Shown here piece after piece: positions 9,943-19,873 of a stretch of 64,000 nucleotides of DNA. The position numbers were made by a program, and so were the translations under genes. Under the pieces are notes generated by a model, which saw only the letters and a list, made by a program, of their open reading frames with translations, ran no database searches and was not told where the DNA came from. The stretch comes from Prochlorococcus sp. AG-363-P08 (GTDB taxonomy: Bacteria; Cyanobacteriota; Cyanobacteriia; PCC-6307; Cyanobiaceae), in the NCBI GenBank assembly GCA_003278195.1, contig QCGE01000005.1, forward strand, positions 38,265-102,264. The letters run 5' to 3'. The number at the start of each line of letters is the position of its first letter. The first letter of the stretch is position 1.

Positions 9943-9994
9943 GTATAAATCCGTATAAATCAATACTCGGCGATATGGAACTTGAAGTCATATT
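9943..9994 (+). promoter_or_regulatory. NtcA-type promoter of amt: tandem boxes plus -10
   Basis: A perfect GTA-N8-TAC box lies at 9953-9966. A near-match, GTA-N8-TAT, lies exactly 10 bp upstream at 9943-9956, because GTATAAATC is repeated with a 10-bp period. Exactly 22 bp after the perfect box comes CATATT (9989-9994), a plausible -10 element. This spacing is that of classical NtcA-activated (class II) promoters, where NtcA replaces the -35 element under nitrogen limitation. The match and spacing are seen directly; NtcA binding is inferred from the downstream ammonium transporter. Confidence 0.75.
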
Positions 9995-10126
9995 TATGTT
10001 TGTACTAACTGGACTAAAAGGGTTCAGCATTTAAAGCAGGTTTTTTTTCTTATGACGACAGCCTTGCATTCGCCTCCTAGGCGTCGCACTGCGCGTCTCC
10101 AGGAGGCAAGTCTTCTGGAGGGGCCA

Positions 10127-11515
10127 ATGCTCCTGTTGAAAAGTATTCGTGGGTTTAGTTCACATCGCTCATTGATGTGGTTTGCTTGCGTTCCTATTGC
10201 ATTGTTGGGTTTAGGTCTTTTCAACCTTTCTGCACATGCGGCAGAACTCCCTGAATTGAATGCAGCATTTCTAGCCAACAATCTTTGGCTGTTAGTAGCA
10301 ACCATTCTTGTGATCTTTATGAACGCAGGATTCGCGATGGTTGAGGCTGGAATGTGCAGGCAAAAGAATGCCGTAAACATTCTTGCTAAAAACCTTTTTG
10401 TTTTTGCTCTTGCAGTAACTGCGTATTGGTTTGTTGGTTATTCCATCATGTATGGAAATCCAGTAGCAGCAGGCTGGCTTTTCTTTAATGGGTTGTTTTT
10501 TGATCCAACAGTCACTGCAGAGCTTATTGGAGATGCAGGCTTAGTCCCAACAGTGGATTTCTTGTTCCAGGCTGCTTTTGCTGGTACAGCTGCAACTATT
10601 GTTTCTGGGCTTGTTGCTGAGAGAGTTAAGTTCGGTGAGTTCGTTGCCTTTTCATTGGTTTTAACAGCTGTTATTTATCCAATTTCTGGTAGTTGGCAGT
10701 GGAACGGAGGATGGCTTAGTGAAGCAGGGTTTGTTGACTTTGCAGGTTCTTCGATTGTTCATTCAGTTGGTGCATGGGCTGGACTGGTTGGCGCAATGCT
10801 CTTAGGACCTCGTATTGGCAAATTTGTCAATGGGAAGGCTCAGGCAATGCCTGGTCACAATATGGCTATTGCAACTTTGGGAGCTCTTGTTCTTTGGATT
10901 GGTTGGTATGGCTTTAATCCTGGTTCCCAACTTGCAATGGATCAATGGGTTCCATATGTTGCTGTGACTACTACCCTCGCTGCAGCAGGTGGCGCAATAG
11001 GTGCAACTGTTGTCTCAACACTGACATCTGGTAAGCCAGACCTAACGATGATTATCAATGGGATTCTTGCTGGACTTGTAAGTATTACTGCAGGCTGTGC
11101 GAATTTAACCATGTCAGGCGCCTGGCTGGCTGGCTTGGTTGGTGGCGTGATAGTTGTCTTCTCTGTTTCCGCGCTTGACTCCTTAGGAATCGATGACCCA
11201 GTTGGGGCTTTTTCCGTTCATGGAGTATGTGGAATCTGGGGAACCCTCGTAATAGGTCTGTGGGGCTATGACATTCAGGGCTCTGGTGCAGGCCTAGGCT
11301 TATTAACTGGCGGGGGCTTTGGCCAGCTTTGGATTCAGTTTGTTGGTTGCCTTGCTTATGCCATATGGACTGTATTGACTTGCTGGATTGCTTGGACAGT
11401 AATAGGCGGCTTCTTCGGAGGTATTCGTGTTAGTGAGGACGAAGAAATAGCTGGTCTTGATATCGGTGAGCATGGTATGGAGGCATATCCAGACTTTGCT
11501 TCTTCTGGCAACTAG
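10127..11515 (+). CDS. amt: Ammonium transporter (Amt family)
   Basis: Amt channels take up ammonium across the plasma membrane. The product (462 aa from the chosen start) has an N-terminal hydrophobic segment ending in AHAAELPEL, likely a cleaved signal, followed by about 11 membrane helices. Family signatures include NAGFAMVEAGMCRQKNAVN, DFAGSSIVHSVGAWAG (pore His) and DDPVGAFSVHGVCGIWG (second pore His). I choose the ATG at 10127 because GGAGGGG sits 5 bases before it; an in-frame ATG at 10052 would add 25 Arg-rich residues and cannot be excluded. An NtcA-type promoter lies upstream and a strong terminator downstream, so the gene is probably monocistronic. Confidence 0.95.
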   Translation: MLLLKSIRGFSSHRSLMWFACVPIALLGLGLFNLSAHAAELPELNAAFLANNLWLLVATILVIFMNAGFAMVEAGMCRQKNAVNILAKNLFVFALAVTAYWFVGYSIMYGNPVAAGWLFFNGLFFDPTVTAELIGDAGLVPTVDFLFQAAFAGTAATIVSGLVAERVKFGEFVAFSLVLTAVIYPISGSWQWNGGWLSEAGFVDFAGSSIVHSVGAWAGLVGAMLLGPRIGKFVNGKAQAMPGHNMAIATLGALVLWIGWYGFNPGSQLAMDQWVPYVAVTTTLAAAGGAIGATVVSTLTSGKPDLTMIINGILAGLVSITAGCANLTMSGAWLAGLVGGVIVVFSVSALDSLGIDDPVGAFSVHGVCGIWGTLVIGLWGYDIQGSGAGLGLLTGGGFGQLWIQFVGCLAYAIWTVLTCWIAWTVIGGFFGGIRVSEDEEIAGLDIGEHGMEAYPDFASSGN

Positions 11516-11540
11516 ACACTTCATAGCGTTTCTTAAAAAA

Positions 11541-11566
11541 AGCCTGGCCTTTGGCCAGGCTTTTTT
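11541..11566 (+). terminator. Rho-independent terminator after amt
   Basis: A perfect 9-bp GC-rich hairpin (AGCCTGGCC, loop TTT, GGCCAGGCT) is followed by a run of six T. It starts 25 bp after the amt stop codon. The A-run on its 5' side would also let it work in the other direction, but the next gene (ispH) is on the same strand. Confidence 0.93.
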
Positions 11567-11625
11567 ACTTGGACTTGTTTAACTAATAGAATTAATCAAT
11601 CAACGCATCTCAAAGGAAGATATTG

Positions 11626-12834
11626 ATGGATACTCAGGCATTTAAGCGATCCCTTCATCATTCGGAGAGGTATAACAGGCGAGGATTCGGTTCGCCTGCT
11701 AAAAGAGCACAGGAATTAGAAAAGGCCTATCAAAGTAGTTTGATTGCTTCGATAAGAGATAACGGATATACGTTGCAGCATGGAAGGTTGAAGGTGAAGT
11801 TGGCTGAAGCTTTTGGCTTTTGTTGGGGGGTAGAGCGAGCTGTTGCTATGGCTTATGAAACCAGGCGACATTATCCAAAAGAAAGGATTTGGATAACTAA
11901 TGAGATCATTCATAATCCCTCTGTTAATGATCATTTAAGAGGGATGAATGTAAGCTTTATCCCCGCAGAAGAAGGAGTGAAAGATTTTTCAGATGTTAGT
12001 GATGGCGACGTTGTGATTTTGCCAGCTTTCGGTGCGACAGTTCAGGAAATGCAGTTATTACATGAGAGAGGTTGTCACATTATTGATACCACTTGTCCTT
12101 GGGTTTCAAAGGTTTGGCATACAGTAGAAAAACACAAAAAGCATACATTTACTTCTATTATTCATGGCAAGGTTAAGCATGAAGAGACTCTCGCAACAAG
12201 TTCTTTTGCCGGGACGTATTTGGTTGTACTTGATTTAGAAGAGGCCGAATATGTCTCTGAATACATCCTTGGTCGTGGCAATCGGGAAGATTTTATTAGG
12301 CGATTTGAAAAAGCTTCTTCCCCCGGCTTTGACCCAGATAAGGACCTTCAAAGACTTGGTGTGGCCAACCAAACAACTATGTTGAAAAGTGAAACTGAGG
12401 AAATAGGAAGATTGTTTGAAAAAACAATGTTATCTAAATATGGACCATCTTCATTAAATGAGCATTTTTTAGCCTTTAACACTATTTGTGATGCTACAGA
12501 GGAAAGACAGGATGCAATGTTCTCTTTAGTAGATGAAAAGTTAGACCTTCTTGTCGTTATCGGGGGCTTTAACTCCTCCAATACAACTCATTTACAAGAA
12601 ATAGCAATTAGTCGTGGAATTAGATCTTTTCATATCGATACACCTGAGAGAATTTCAGACGAAAATATGATTATGCATAAGCCTTTAGGGGAAGAGATGG
12701 TTTGTGAAAGTGATTTTTTACCCCAAGGACAAGTGACTGTAGGAATTACTTCTGGAGCCTCAACACCTGACAGAATAGTTGAATATGTTATCCAGAGAAT
12801 AATTGCACTTAGTGAGAAAACTATTTCTGCTTAG
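11626..12834 (+). CDS. ispH: 4-hydroxy-3-methylbut-2-enyl diphosphate reductase
   Basis: IspH (LytB) carries out the last step of the MEP pathway, making IPP and DMAPP for carotenoids, phytol and quinones. The three conserved Fe-S cysteines are in [20 protein letters not shown] and [12 protein letters not shown]. The 402-residue length with an N-terminal extension of about 55 residues is typical of the cyanobacterial/plastid form rather than the ~310-residue proteobacterial form. The ATG at 11626 is chosen over a TTG one codon earlier; AAGGA lies upstream. Confidence 0.96.
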   Translation: MDTQAFKRSLHHSERYNRRGFGSPAKRAQELEKAYQSSLIASIRDNGYTLQHGRLKVKLAEAFGFCWGVERAVAMAYETRRHYPKERIWITNEIIHNPSVNDHLRGMNVSFIPAEEGVKDFSDVSDGDVVILPAFGATVQEMQLLHERGCHIIDTTCPWVSKVWHTVEKHKKHTFTSIIHGKVKHEETLATSSFAGTYLVVLDLEEAEYVSEYILGRGNREDFIRRFEKASSPGFDPDKDLQRLGVANQTTMLKSETEEIGRLFEKTMLSKYGPSSLNEHFLAFNTICDATEERQDAMFSLVDEKLDLLVVIGGFNSSNTTHLQEIAISRGIRSFHIDTPERISDENMIMHKPLGEEMVCESDFLPQGQVTVGITSGASTPDRIVEYVIQRIIALSEKTISA

Positions 12835-13019
12835 TCTTTGCAAAGTTTATAAATTAAAAATATAATTACTTTCATTAGTTCAATTAAAAAGGTTTAAAAT
12901 TTCTTTCGTCTTAGTCTGTGCAAGTTAATTTTCTCTTGATTTACAGATATTTCTTCATGACATATACTCTTTAGTCCCTTCTTCCTTCCTAAGATACTTG
13001 GAATTAGGTTAATTAGAAA
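12835..13019. other. Intergenic region ispH-DoxX
   Basis: This 185-bp AT-rich stretch separates two plus-strand genes. I see no convincing terminator hairpin or recognisable regulatory motif; it presumably holds the promoter of the DoxX-like gene. Confidence 0.5.
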
Positions 13020-13598
13020 ATGTCAGACTCCGAAAATCCCAAGCCCAAATCAGCTCCTCCAAGCATTTCACCTAAGCTCAATGCAACTTCTGCACCACAG
13101 AGAGTGGAGGTTGTAGTTGATAACACATCTTCAGAGGGCACAGTAAACATCACTGCGGAATTAGCAATTTTTCTGCTGCGCATTTTAGTTAGTGTGATGA
13201 TGGTTCACCATGGCCTAGAAAAGTTTCAGGATCCTCAGGGCTTCTCTGAGTTTGTTGTAGGGAAATATTTTCCTTTTCTACCTGGAGATCCAGTTATTTG
13301 GACTTTCGCTGCTGCGGCGACACAAGTCGTATGTCCTATTGGCCTGGCGATAGGTGTTTTCGCAAGGATTTCTGCTTTAGGACTTCTGTCTACGATGTTA
13401 TTTGCAATACCATTTCATTTGCTGGATACAGGGCTGGAAGGCTTCCCTTTGGCGGTAGTAGAAGCACATAACTATGCTTTTGAACCTGCATCAATTTACG
13501 CGGGAATTTTCTTTTATTTTTTATGCGCTGGACCTGGCAGACTATCTGCCTCAAGGAAAACAAATAAAATTACTTATTACCCTAAAAAGGAGGTTTAG
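13020..13598 (+). CDS. DoxX-family membrane protein
   Basis: The 192-residue protein has a Pro/Ser-rich soluble N-terminus (residues 1-45) and then four likely membrane helices. The DoxX pattern is visible: a first helix followed by MMVHHGLEKFQDPQGF, then a helix with the polar pair in ATQVVCPIGLAIGVFARISALG. DoxX-type proteins are small quinone/redox-associated membrane proteins whose exact role varies. The gene stands alone, convergent with purH over a 58-bp gap. The family call is fairly secure but the function is not. Confidence 0.82.
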   Translation: MSDSENPKPKSAPPSISPKLNATSAPQRVEVVVDNTSSEGTVNITAELAIFLLRILVSVMMVHHGLEKFQDPQGFSEFVVGKYFPFLPGDPVIWTFAAAATQVVCPIGLAIGVFARISALGLLSTMLFAIPFHLLDTGLEGFPLAVVEAHNYAFEPASIYAGIFFYFLCAGPGRLSASRKTNKITYYPKKEV

Positions 13599-13656
13599 AT
13601 AGTTAAATTTAGAAAGCATAAATTAATGAGAAACCGTAGAAATATATTCCTGTTAT

Positions 13657-15219
13657 TTAATGTAAGAAGTGTCGTCTCCCTGTGAAAATCATTGTGATTC
13701 CATGTTCGTTGCATGCTGCAATTGAGTCTTCATCTCGAATACTTCCGCCCGGTTGAATTATTGCAGAAATGCCATACTTAGCTGCTAAGCGAACAGTGTC
13801 ATCAAAAGGGAAAAAACCATCGCTTGCGAGAACTGCTCCTTTGACTTCTTCTCCAGCGGCTTCAATAGCAAGTTTTGCTGCGCCAACTCTATTCATTTGA
13901 CCGGCACCTACCCCAAGAGTTTGGCCTGATGATGCCACTAGGATGGCATTTGAACGAATATGTCTGACAACTCTCCAAGCAAAGTACATGTCTTCTTTTT
14001 GTTTTTCCGAAGGTAAGGTTTTGGTGACTATTCCCCATTCATTTTGGTCGACTTTTTGAATATCTTGCTCTTGGATTATTGCGCCACCAAGAATGCTACG
14101 CAATTGATCTTTTTCAGAAGAATCAATGGCATTTGAATTGATTTCCAATAATCGTAGGTTTTTCTTTTTGGAAAGAACTTCTTGAGCTTCTATAGAAAAT
14201 TCCGGAGCAAGAGCACACTCAATAAATAGTTGCGTTAACTCTTCTGCCGTTTGCTTGTCTACCTTTTGATTTAGAGCAACTATTCCGCCGAAAGCACTTA
14301 TTGGATCTGCTTGCAATGCTTTTTTTAATGCTTCCTGAAGGGAATCACTGATTCCTACTCCACAGGGGTTTGTATGTTTTACAACTACAGCAGCAGGCTC
14401 TCTAGCTGGGTTTGCCCCTGTTTTGTCATACCCAAACTCTCTAACGGTTGAAAGGGCGGCATCTAGATCTAGAAGATTGTTTGTGCTGAGTTCTTTCCCT
14501 TGTAATTGCTTGGCTGCGCCCCAGCCCTGATATTTATTGCTATACCAAGCGGCATTTTGATGAGGATTCTCTCCATATCTCAGTGTCTGCTTGAGGGGCA
14601 GAACCTCAAGACGAGGCGAATCTTCATTGTTCAATTTTTGGCTGATCCATTTGCTTATAGCTACGTCATAAGCAGCCGTAAGCTCAAAAGCTTCAAGAGC
14701 AAGTTTGCAACGTAAATCTCTTGTGGTTTCACCTTTGCCTTTCTCAAGGGCATCTAAAAAAATTTCATATTGATCTGGACTTGTTAGTACGGCTACATCT
14801 TTATGGTTTTTTGCAGCGGCACGAACCATTGCTGGTCCTCCAATATCAATGTTTTCAATGGCTTTATCCCAGCTCACATTTTTATCGGCAACTGTTTCTT
14901 TGAAAGGGTACAAATTCACTACAACTAGATCTATTGCAAGGATCTTGTTCTTCTTTAGGTCTGATTCATGTGCTTGGTCCTCGCGCTTAGCGAGAATTCC
15001 TCCGTGAATTTTAGGATGAAGGGTTTTAACTCGGCCGCCAAGAATTTCTGGCTCGCCAGTGTGATCTGCCACCCGTTTTACTTCTAAACCACCTTCTTCT
15101 AGAGCTTTTGCAGTCCCACCACTAGAGATCAACTCAAAACCATATTGATGATGAAGCTTTTTCGCTAATGGTAATAAGCCTTCTTTGTTGGAGACGCTTA
15201 ATAATGCTATGGGTGGCAT
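13657..15219 (-). CDS. purH: Bifunctional AICAR formyltransferase / IMP cyclohydrolase
   Basis: PurH carries out the last two steps of de novo IMP synthesis. The 520-residue protein has an N-terminal MGS-like cyclohydrolase domain ([36 protein letters not shown]) and a C-terminal formyltransferase domain with [10 protein letters not shown], where the Lys-His pair is catalytic, and SDGFFPFDD near the end. The length and both domains are normal. It is divergent from the esterase gene (63 bp between starts). Confidence 0.96.
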   Translation of the reverse strand: MPPIALLSVSNKEGLLPLAKKLHHQYGFELISSGGTAKALEEGGLEVKRVADHTGEPEILGGRVKTLHPKIHGGILAKREDQAHESDLKKNKILAIDLVVVNLYPFKETVADKNVSWDKAIENIDIGGPAMVRAAAKNHKDVAVLTSPDQYEIFLDALEKGKGETTRDLRCKLALEAFELTAAYDVAISKWISQKLNNEDSPRLEVLPLKQTLRYGENPHQNAAWYSNKYQGWGAAKQLQGKELSTNNLLDLDAALSTVREFGYDKTGANPAREPAAVVVKHTNPCGVGISDSLQEALKKALQADPISAFGGIVALNQKVDKQTAEELTQLFIECALAPEFSIEAQEVLSKKKNLRLLEINSNAIDSSEKDQLRSILGGAIIQEQDIQKVDQNEWGIVTKTLPSEKQKEDMYFAWRVVRHIRSNAILVASSGQTLGVGAGQMNRVGAAKLAIEAAGEEVKGAVLASDGFFPFDDTVRLAAKYGISAIIQPGGSIRDEDSIAACNEHGITMIFTGRRHFLH

Positions 15220-15282
15220 TTGCTTAGGTGAAAGAATTTTCCTTGAGCCAACCTAGTCATTAGTCAAAAGTTTTTCGCAATC

Positions 15283-15885
15283 ATGTCGGATCTTCTTAGC
15301 TATAGCCATTCAGAGGCTAAACATAGATTAGTAATGCTTCATGGTTGGGGTGCGGATGCTGATGACCTTGTTCCTTTTGGGCAAAAGCTGATTTGCGGAT
15401 TACCTTTCCCTGTTGAATTGATATCTCTTCGAGCGCCTGAAGAGCACCCAAGCGGCCATGGCAGGCAATGGTATGGATTGTTCCCTTCTGATTGGCAAGC
15501 AGTGCCAAATGCGGTGATTAGCCTAAAGTCACGTCTCTTGGATCTGGCGAAAAGTTCTATTCCTTTAGAAAAAACTGTATTGCTTGGATTTTCGCAGGGT
15601 GGGGCTATGGGGTTGTCAACTGGAAGCGAACTCCCTTTAGCAGGACTAATCTGTTGTAGTGGTTATCCTCATCCAGAGTGGATACCTAATGAGAGAATTC
15701 CACCTGTATTCCTTTCTCATGGGAAGCTTGATGAAGTTGTCCCTGCTGTTGCATTAAAGAAAATAATTGATTCTTTAAAAGAAGTAAATGTTATTCCTGA
15801 GGTTTTTTCATTTAAAGGTGGACACAATATTCCCCTAGAGTCAATTCCAGAAATGCAGAGAAAGCTTTCTGAATGGCTTTTTTAA
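15283..15885 (+). CDS. Alpha/beta-hydrolase, carboxylesterase/acyl-protein thioesterase-like
   Basis: This 200-residue serine hydrolase belongs to the phospholipase/carboxylesterase (Abhydrolase_2) family. The nucleophile elbow is GFSQGGAMG near residue 107, the acid is in SHGKLDEVVP, and the catalytic His is in KGGHNIPLE. The oxyanion region LHGWGADADDL is near residue 20. These enzymes hydrolyse short-chain esters or acyl-protein thioesters; the natural substrate is unknown. It converges on the DUF3155 gene with only 13 bp between the stops. Confidence 0.88.
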   Translation: MSDLLSYSHSEAKHRLVMLHGWGADADDLVPFGQKLICGLPFPVELISLRAPEEHPSGHGRQWYGLFPSDWQAVPNAVISLKSRLLDLAKSSIPLEKTVLLGFSQGGAMGLSTGSELPLAGLICCSGYPHPEWIPNERIPPVFLSHGKLDEVVPAVALKKIIDSLKEVNVIPEVFSFKGGHNIPLESIPEMQRKLSEWLF

Positions 15886-15898
15886 GGGGAGTATTTAT

Positions 15899-16267
15899 CT
15901 ATACAAAAGCATACTCGTACTCTTCTATTTCTTCCCAGTCATCTGAGGTCAATTCTAGACCTTCAAACATACTTTCCTCTCCAACTGAGTCAACAATGTT
16001 TCTAAGTGAGGGGAATAGAAAATGGTTTTCTTCGGCGTATTGAGCACTAAAAAGACCCTTCTCGCCCCAGAAGAACTTGTCAGTAGTGTGTTCGTTTCGG
16101 CGGACGTTTATCAGGGCCGGTGATCTAAGGCCTGCTTCAGCTATATAACGCCTAGCCGCTGTGACTGGTTTGTGTTCGCCAGTTTCAAGATTGTAGGTGG
16201 GAACGTGAGCCAAAACCCTTTGTCCAGCTAGTCTTCTGCGGCTAATCCGCTTACGTTTTTTAGACAT
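15899..16267 (-). CDS. DUF3155-family protein
   Basis: The 122-residue protein begins with a very basic stretch (KKRKRISRRRLAGQR) and ends with a very acidic one (TSDDWEEIEEYEYAF), a charge layout typical of the cyanobacterial DUF3155 family. The middle holds TAARRYIAEAGLRSPALINVRRNEHTTDKFFWGEKGLF. The basic N-terminus could bind nucleic acid, but no function is known. The start ATG at 16267 is the only sensible one. Confidence 0.82.
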   Translation of the reverse strand: MSKKRKRISRRRLAGQRVLAHVPTYNLETGEHKPVTAARRYIAEAGLRSPALINVRRNEHTTDKFFWGEKGLFSAQYAEENHFLFPSLRNIVDSVGEESMFEGLELTSDDWEEIEEYEYAFV

Positions 16268-16610
16268 TTAGAAAGATGCTCCTCTGAGGGATAGAGATTC
16301 AGGAAATTCTTAGGTGATGTACTGCTTAAGGCGTTCCATTTTGGGGAAATGGCACAAAATCATGCCAAGCCTTCAAAGTTCATCAGCTCTCTGGTGGATC
16401 TAAGGCCAGAGCTTGCAACAAGGGATTAATCTTCCTCTGCTGTAGCTTTGATAGCACTTTTTGTGCTACTTCTGCCGCGAAGACGTTAAGCACGTGCCTC
16501 ACGAGCAAGCGTTTACCTTGGTCGATAACCACATCTTAATACTTTTTTTCGATTTTTCAAGTTTTTGGCTGGCTTCATTTCTTGCAGCTCTAAACGTTCA
16601 ATCCTTTGTT
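16268..16610. other. 343-bp region without a confident gene
   Basis: This stretch lies between the divergent DUF3155 gene and the histidine kinase. An in-frame extension of the kinase reaches back to a GTG at 16461, but its residues (Cys/Phe-rich, no family similarity) look non-coding. A short ATG frame at 16316 ends after 28 codons and looks random. I see no tRNA and no strong hairpin-plus-T-run terminator. It is long enough to hold two promoters and possibly a small RNA, but nothing specific can be claimed. Confidence 0.45.
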
Positions 16611-17741
16611 ATGGAGCTTTCGGATAGGTTTTTGAATTTGGTAAAAAGGCAACTCAGTGCTTTTGATGCGGAGGAAAACCTTCAGCGTCTAGTAGTTTAT
16701 GTCGCCCAGACAAGCTCTGAAGAAGACCCAACTTTAGAGGCCATTGGTGAATGGCCTGATACAGATCAAGTTCTGCCTCCAGTAGAAGAGGACCCTGGGT
16801 TGCGTGACCCTTCTCCTGCAAGGCGATGGTATCCACTCCAAGAAGGACAAATTCTTTTAGGGGTTATTCGGGCGGAGTGCCTGCAATCACTTGAAGAATG
16901 GCCAGATGGACTTGATAAAAGCTTGAGCTCAACAGCAATTGTTTTGACTCATTGTTTAAGTCTTGAGTTGGAAAGAAACAAACTTCTTGATCAGCTAAGC
17001 CATCAACGGAATCAAATTAGTTTGATGGTGCATCAATTGCGAAATCCATTAACCGCATTACGTACTTATGCGGAATTACTTTTAAGAAGGTTGGGCCCAG
17101 AAAATCGTAATCTTAATTTAGTAGAAGGACTGCTGAATGAGCAGGCCCAGTTAGATAGATATATTAGTGGATTAGATATGATAGGGGTGGCTAAGTCAAA
17201 TATTATCGAAGGAAATACATCTCCATTATTATTACCACCTCTATTAAAAGAAAGTACTAACAACTCAGTTAGATCTTTACTTTCTCCTTTGATAGATAGA
17301 GCCTCAGTAACTGCAAAGTTGCAGGGGTATAAATGGTTTGGTCCAGTTGATTGGCCAGAATGGACTTCTGATCCTTGTTATCTAAGTAATGACTCTTTAG
17401 CTGAAATCTTGGCAAATCTTTTAGAGAATGCATTTAAATATAGCCACTCTGGCAGTTCATTGGGTTTATTGATTTTGGGATACGGATTATGTGTTTGGAA
17501 TCAGGGTAATGAAATACCTTATGAAGAAAGAGAGAAGGTTTTTGATAAAGGTTTTCGAGGGATTACTAGTGAAAATTCATCTGGAAGTGGTTTAGGCCTT
17601 GCATTGGCAAGAGAGTTGGCAGTAGAAGTGGGAGGAAGATTAGAATTGATAATTCCACCTAAAACTGTTGAACGATCTTTACCAGAAAAAGGCAATGCTT
17701 TTTTACTAACAGTGCCTAGGAAAGAAGGGCAAAGCAAATAA
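16611..17741 (+). CDS. Soluble sensor histidine kinase
   Basis: The 376-residue protein (ATG 16611) has an N-terminal sensory region of about 120 residues without membrane segments, possibly a degraded GAF-like domain, then a HisKA domain with the phospho-acceptor in MVHQLRNPLTALR (His141), then an ATPase domain. The N box is LANLLENAFKYS (around Asn273) and the G2 box is GSGLGLALA (325-333). The usual G1 DxG is replaced by WNQGN (Asn297), which is odd. Layout and H-box context recall the Hik2/chloroplast sensor kinase group, but this is inference. No response regulator is adjacent. A longer start at 16461 is rejected. It overlaps the end of cobS by 26 bp. Confidence 0.88.
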   Translation: MELSDRFLNLVKRQLSAFDAEENLQRLVVYVAQTSSEEDPTLEAIGEWPDTDQVLPPVEEDPGLRDPSPARRWYPLQEGQILLGVIRAECLQSLEEWPDGLDKSLSSTAIVLTHCLSLELERNKLLDQLSHQRNQISLMVHQLRNPLTALRTYAELLLRRLGPENRNLNLVEGLLNEQAQLDRYISGLDMIGVAKSNIIEGNTSPLLLPPLLKESTNNSVRSLLSPLIDRASVTAKLQGYKWFGPVDWPEWTSDPCYLSNDSLAEILANLLENAFKYSHSGSSLGLLILGYGLCVWNQGNEIPYEEREKVFDKGFRGITSENSSGSGLGLALARELAVEVGGRLELIIPPKTVERSLPEKGNAFLLTVPRKEGQSK

Positions 17742-18474
17742 GCACTATTGTTTCTACTGCTACAACCGAGGCTCCGTATGAGTCTCCACTATGGCCGCCT
17801 AAATGACGACCTAAAAACTCAGGAATTAAAAAGGTTGGCACAGCTCCAATAAAGAAGCTAATTAGTAGAAAAGATCGGAAATTGCTTTCTATATTGATAG
17901 AAAAGATTATCACTAGCCCTATTGAGATTAAGCAAAAGGCTGGGATTGCATCTTTCCATCCTTGAATATTTTTTTTGTGAAAGTTAGCTGTACCTTTTTT
18001 TCGTAGATATTGAAATCTTCCAATAGCCCACAAAGGCGCACATCTACCCCAGAAGGCTGCGCATGGCAATGCATAAATTGCCATGCTTTTCAATTTGATT
18101 AGGGCCGATACCTGCAATAAAATAACAATCAATATTGTTTGTATTGCTCCCGCTCCGATTCGACTGTCATTCATTGCTTTTAGACGTCGCTCTTTACTGG
18201 CAGCAAGGCCGTCAGCAGTGTCTAGAAGACCATCAATATGTAGTCCCCCTGTTACCCAGATTCCGAATGAAATGACTATTGCAACTACTGAGGGGGTTGG
18301 CCATCCACAATAAGAAAATAAAATCCAGACACAAGATTGGAGGCTTCCAATCATCAGCCCAATCCCTGGAGCAAATCGCGCAATGCGCTTAAAACTGGGC
18401 TTGATACAAGGAAAGGAAGGGAGGATTGAATAAAAAATCCAAGCCCCGGCTAGATCTTTTAGCCAAGTTTGCAT
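17716..18474 (-). CDS. cobS: Adenosylcobinamide-GDP ribazoletransferase (cobalamin synthase)
   Basis: CobS is an integral membrane enzyme that joins adenosylcobinamide-GDP to the lower-ligand nucleoside, completing the corrinoid cofactor. The 252-residue, six-to-seven-helix protein has the family signature GGLHIDGLLDTADGLAA with its Asp residues, and RIGAGAIQTILI. Marine picocyanobacteria are known to make pseudocobalamin with an adenine lower ligand, so the product here is probably that form. No other corrinoid gene or cobalamin riboswitch is nearby. It converges on and overlaps the kinase gene. Confidence 0.93.
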   Translation of the reverse strand: MQTWLKDLAGAWIFYSILPSFPCIKPSFKRIARFAPGIGLMIGSLQSCVWILFSYCGWPTPSVVAIVISFGIWVTGGLHIDGLLDTADGLAASKERRLKAMNDSRIGAGAIQTILIVILLQVSALIKLKSMAIYALPCAAFWGRCAPLWAIGRFQYLRKKGTANFHKKNIQGWKDAIPAFCLISIGLVIIFSINIESNFRSFLLISFFIGAVPTFLIPEFLGRHLGGHSGDSYGASVVAVETIVLICFALLS

Positions 18475-18572
18475 AGGTTGAAAGAATAGAATTTTTAATT
18501 ATTTGGATAGCTCAAAGTTACTTTGCTGCTGAGACCCTTTGTTTCAAGCTGATATCACTAAAACCCAATTAA

Positions 18573-19694
<1,122 letters not shown>

Positions 19695-19726
19695 TGTCGA
19701 TCAAAAGCAATTTATTACTCTTAGGA

Positions 19727-19870
19727 ATGGCCGTCTTGACAATCGACTTGCTGGCCAAACTGCCTGAGGCTTATCAGGCGTTTGCACCAACGGTAGACGT
19801 GCTACCACTAATCCCCATAGGGTTTTTTCTATTGGTTTTTGTTTGGCAGGCTGCTGTTGGCTTCAAGTAA
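19727..19870 (+). CDS. psbK: Photosystem II protein PsbK
   Basis: PsbK is a single-helix subunit at the edge of the photosystem II core. The product (47 aa) has the processed-form start KLPEAYQAF preceded by a short leader, the helix [15 protein letters not shown], and the near-invariant C-terminus [10 protein letters not shown] choose the ATG at 19727, which gives the usual precursor length; in-frame GTG codons at 19688 and 19694, the latter overlapping the tgt stop, are alternatives. It is probably co-transcribed with tgt. Only 3 bp separate its stop from the stop of the convergent glycosyltransferase. Confidence 0.9.
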   Translation: MAVLTIDLLAKLPEAYQAFAPTVDVLPLIPIGFFLLVFVWQAAVGFK

Positions 19871-19873
19871 AAA

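Noticed and set aside
10052..10126. In-frame ATG adding 25 residues to Amt
   Set aside because: It was not chosen because a strong ribosome-binding site precedes the ATG at 10127 and the extra residues are Arg-rich before a normal signal segment; it is kept as an alternative.
16461..16610. N-terminal extension of the histidine kinase from a GTG
   Set aside because: The 50 extra residues are Cys/Phe-rich with no domain similarity, and the ATG at 16611 gives a normal helical start.
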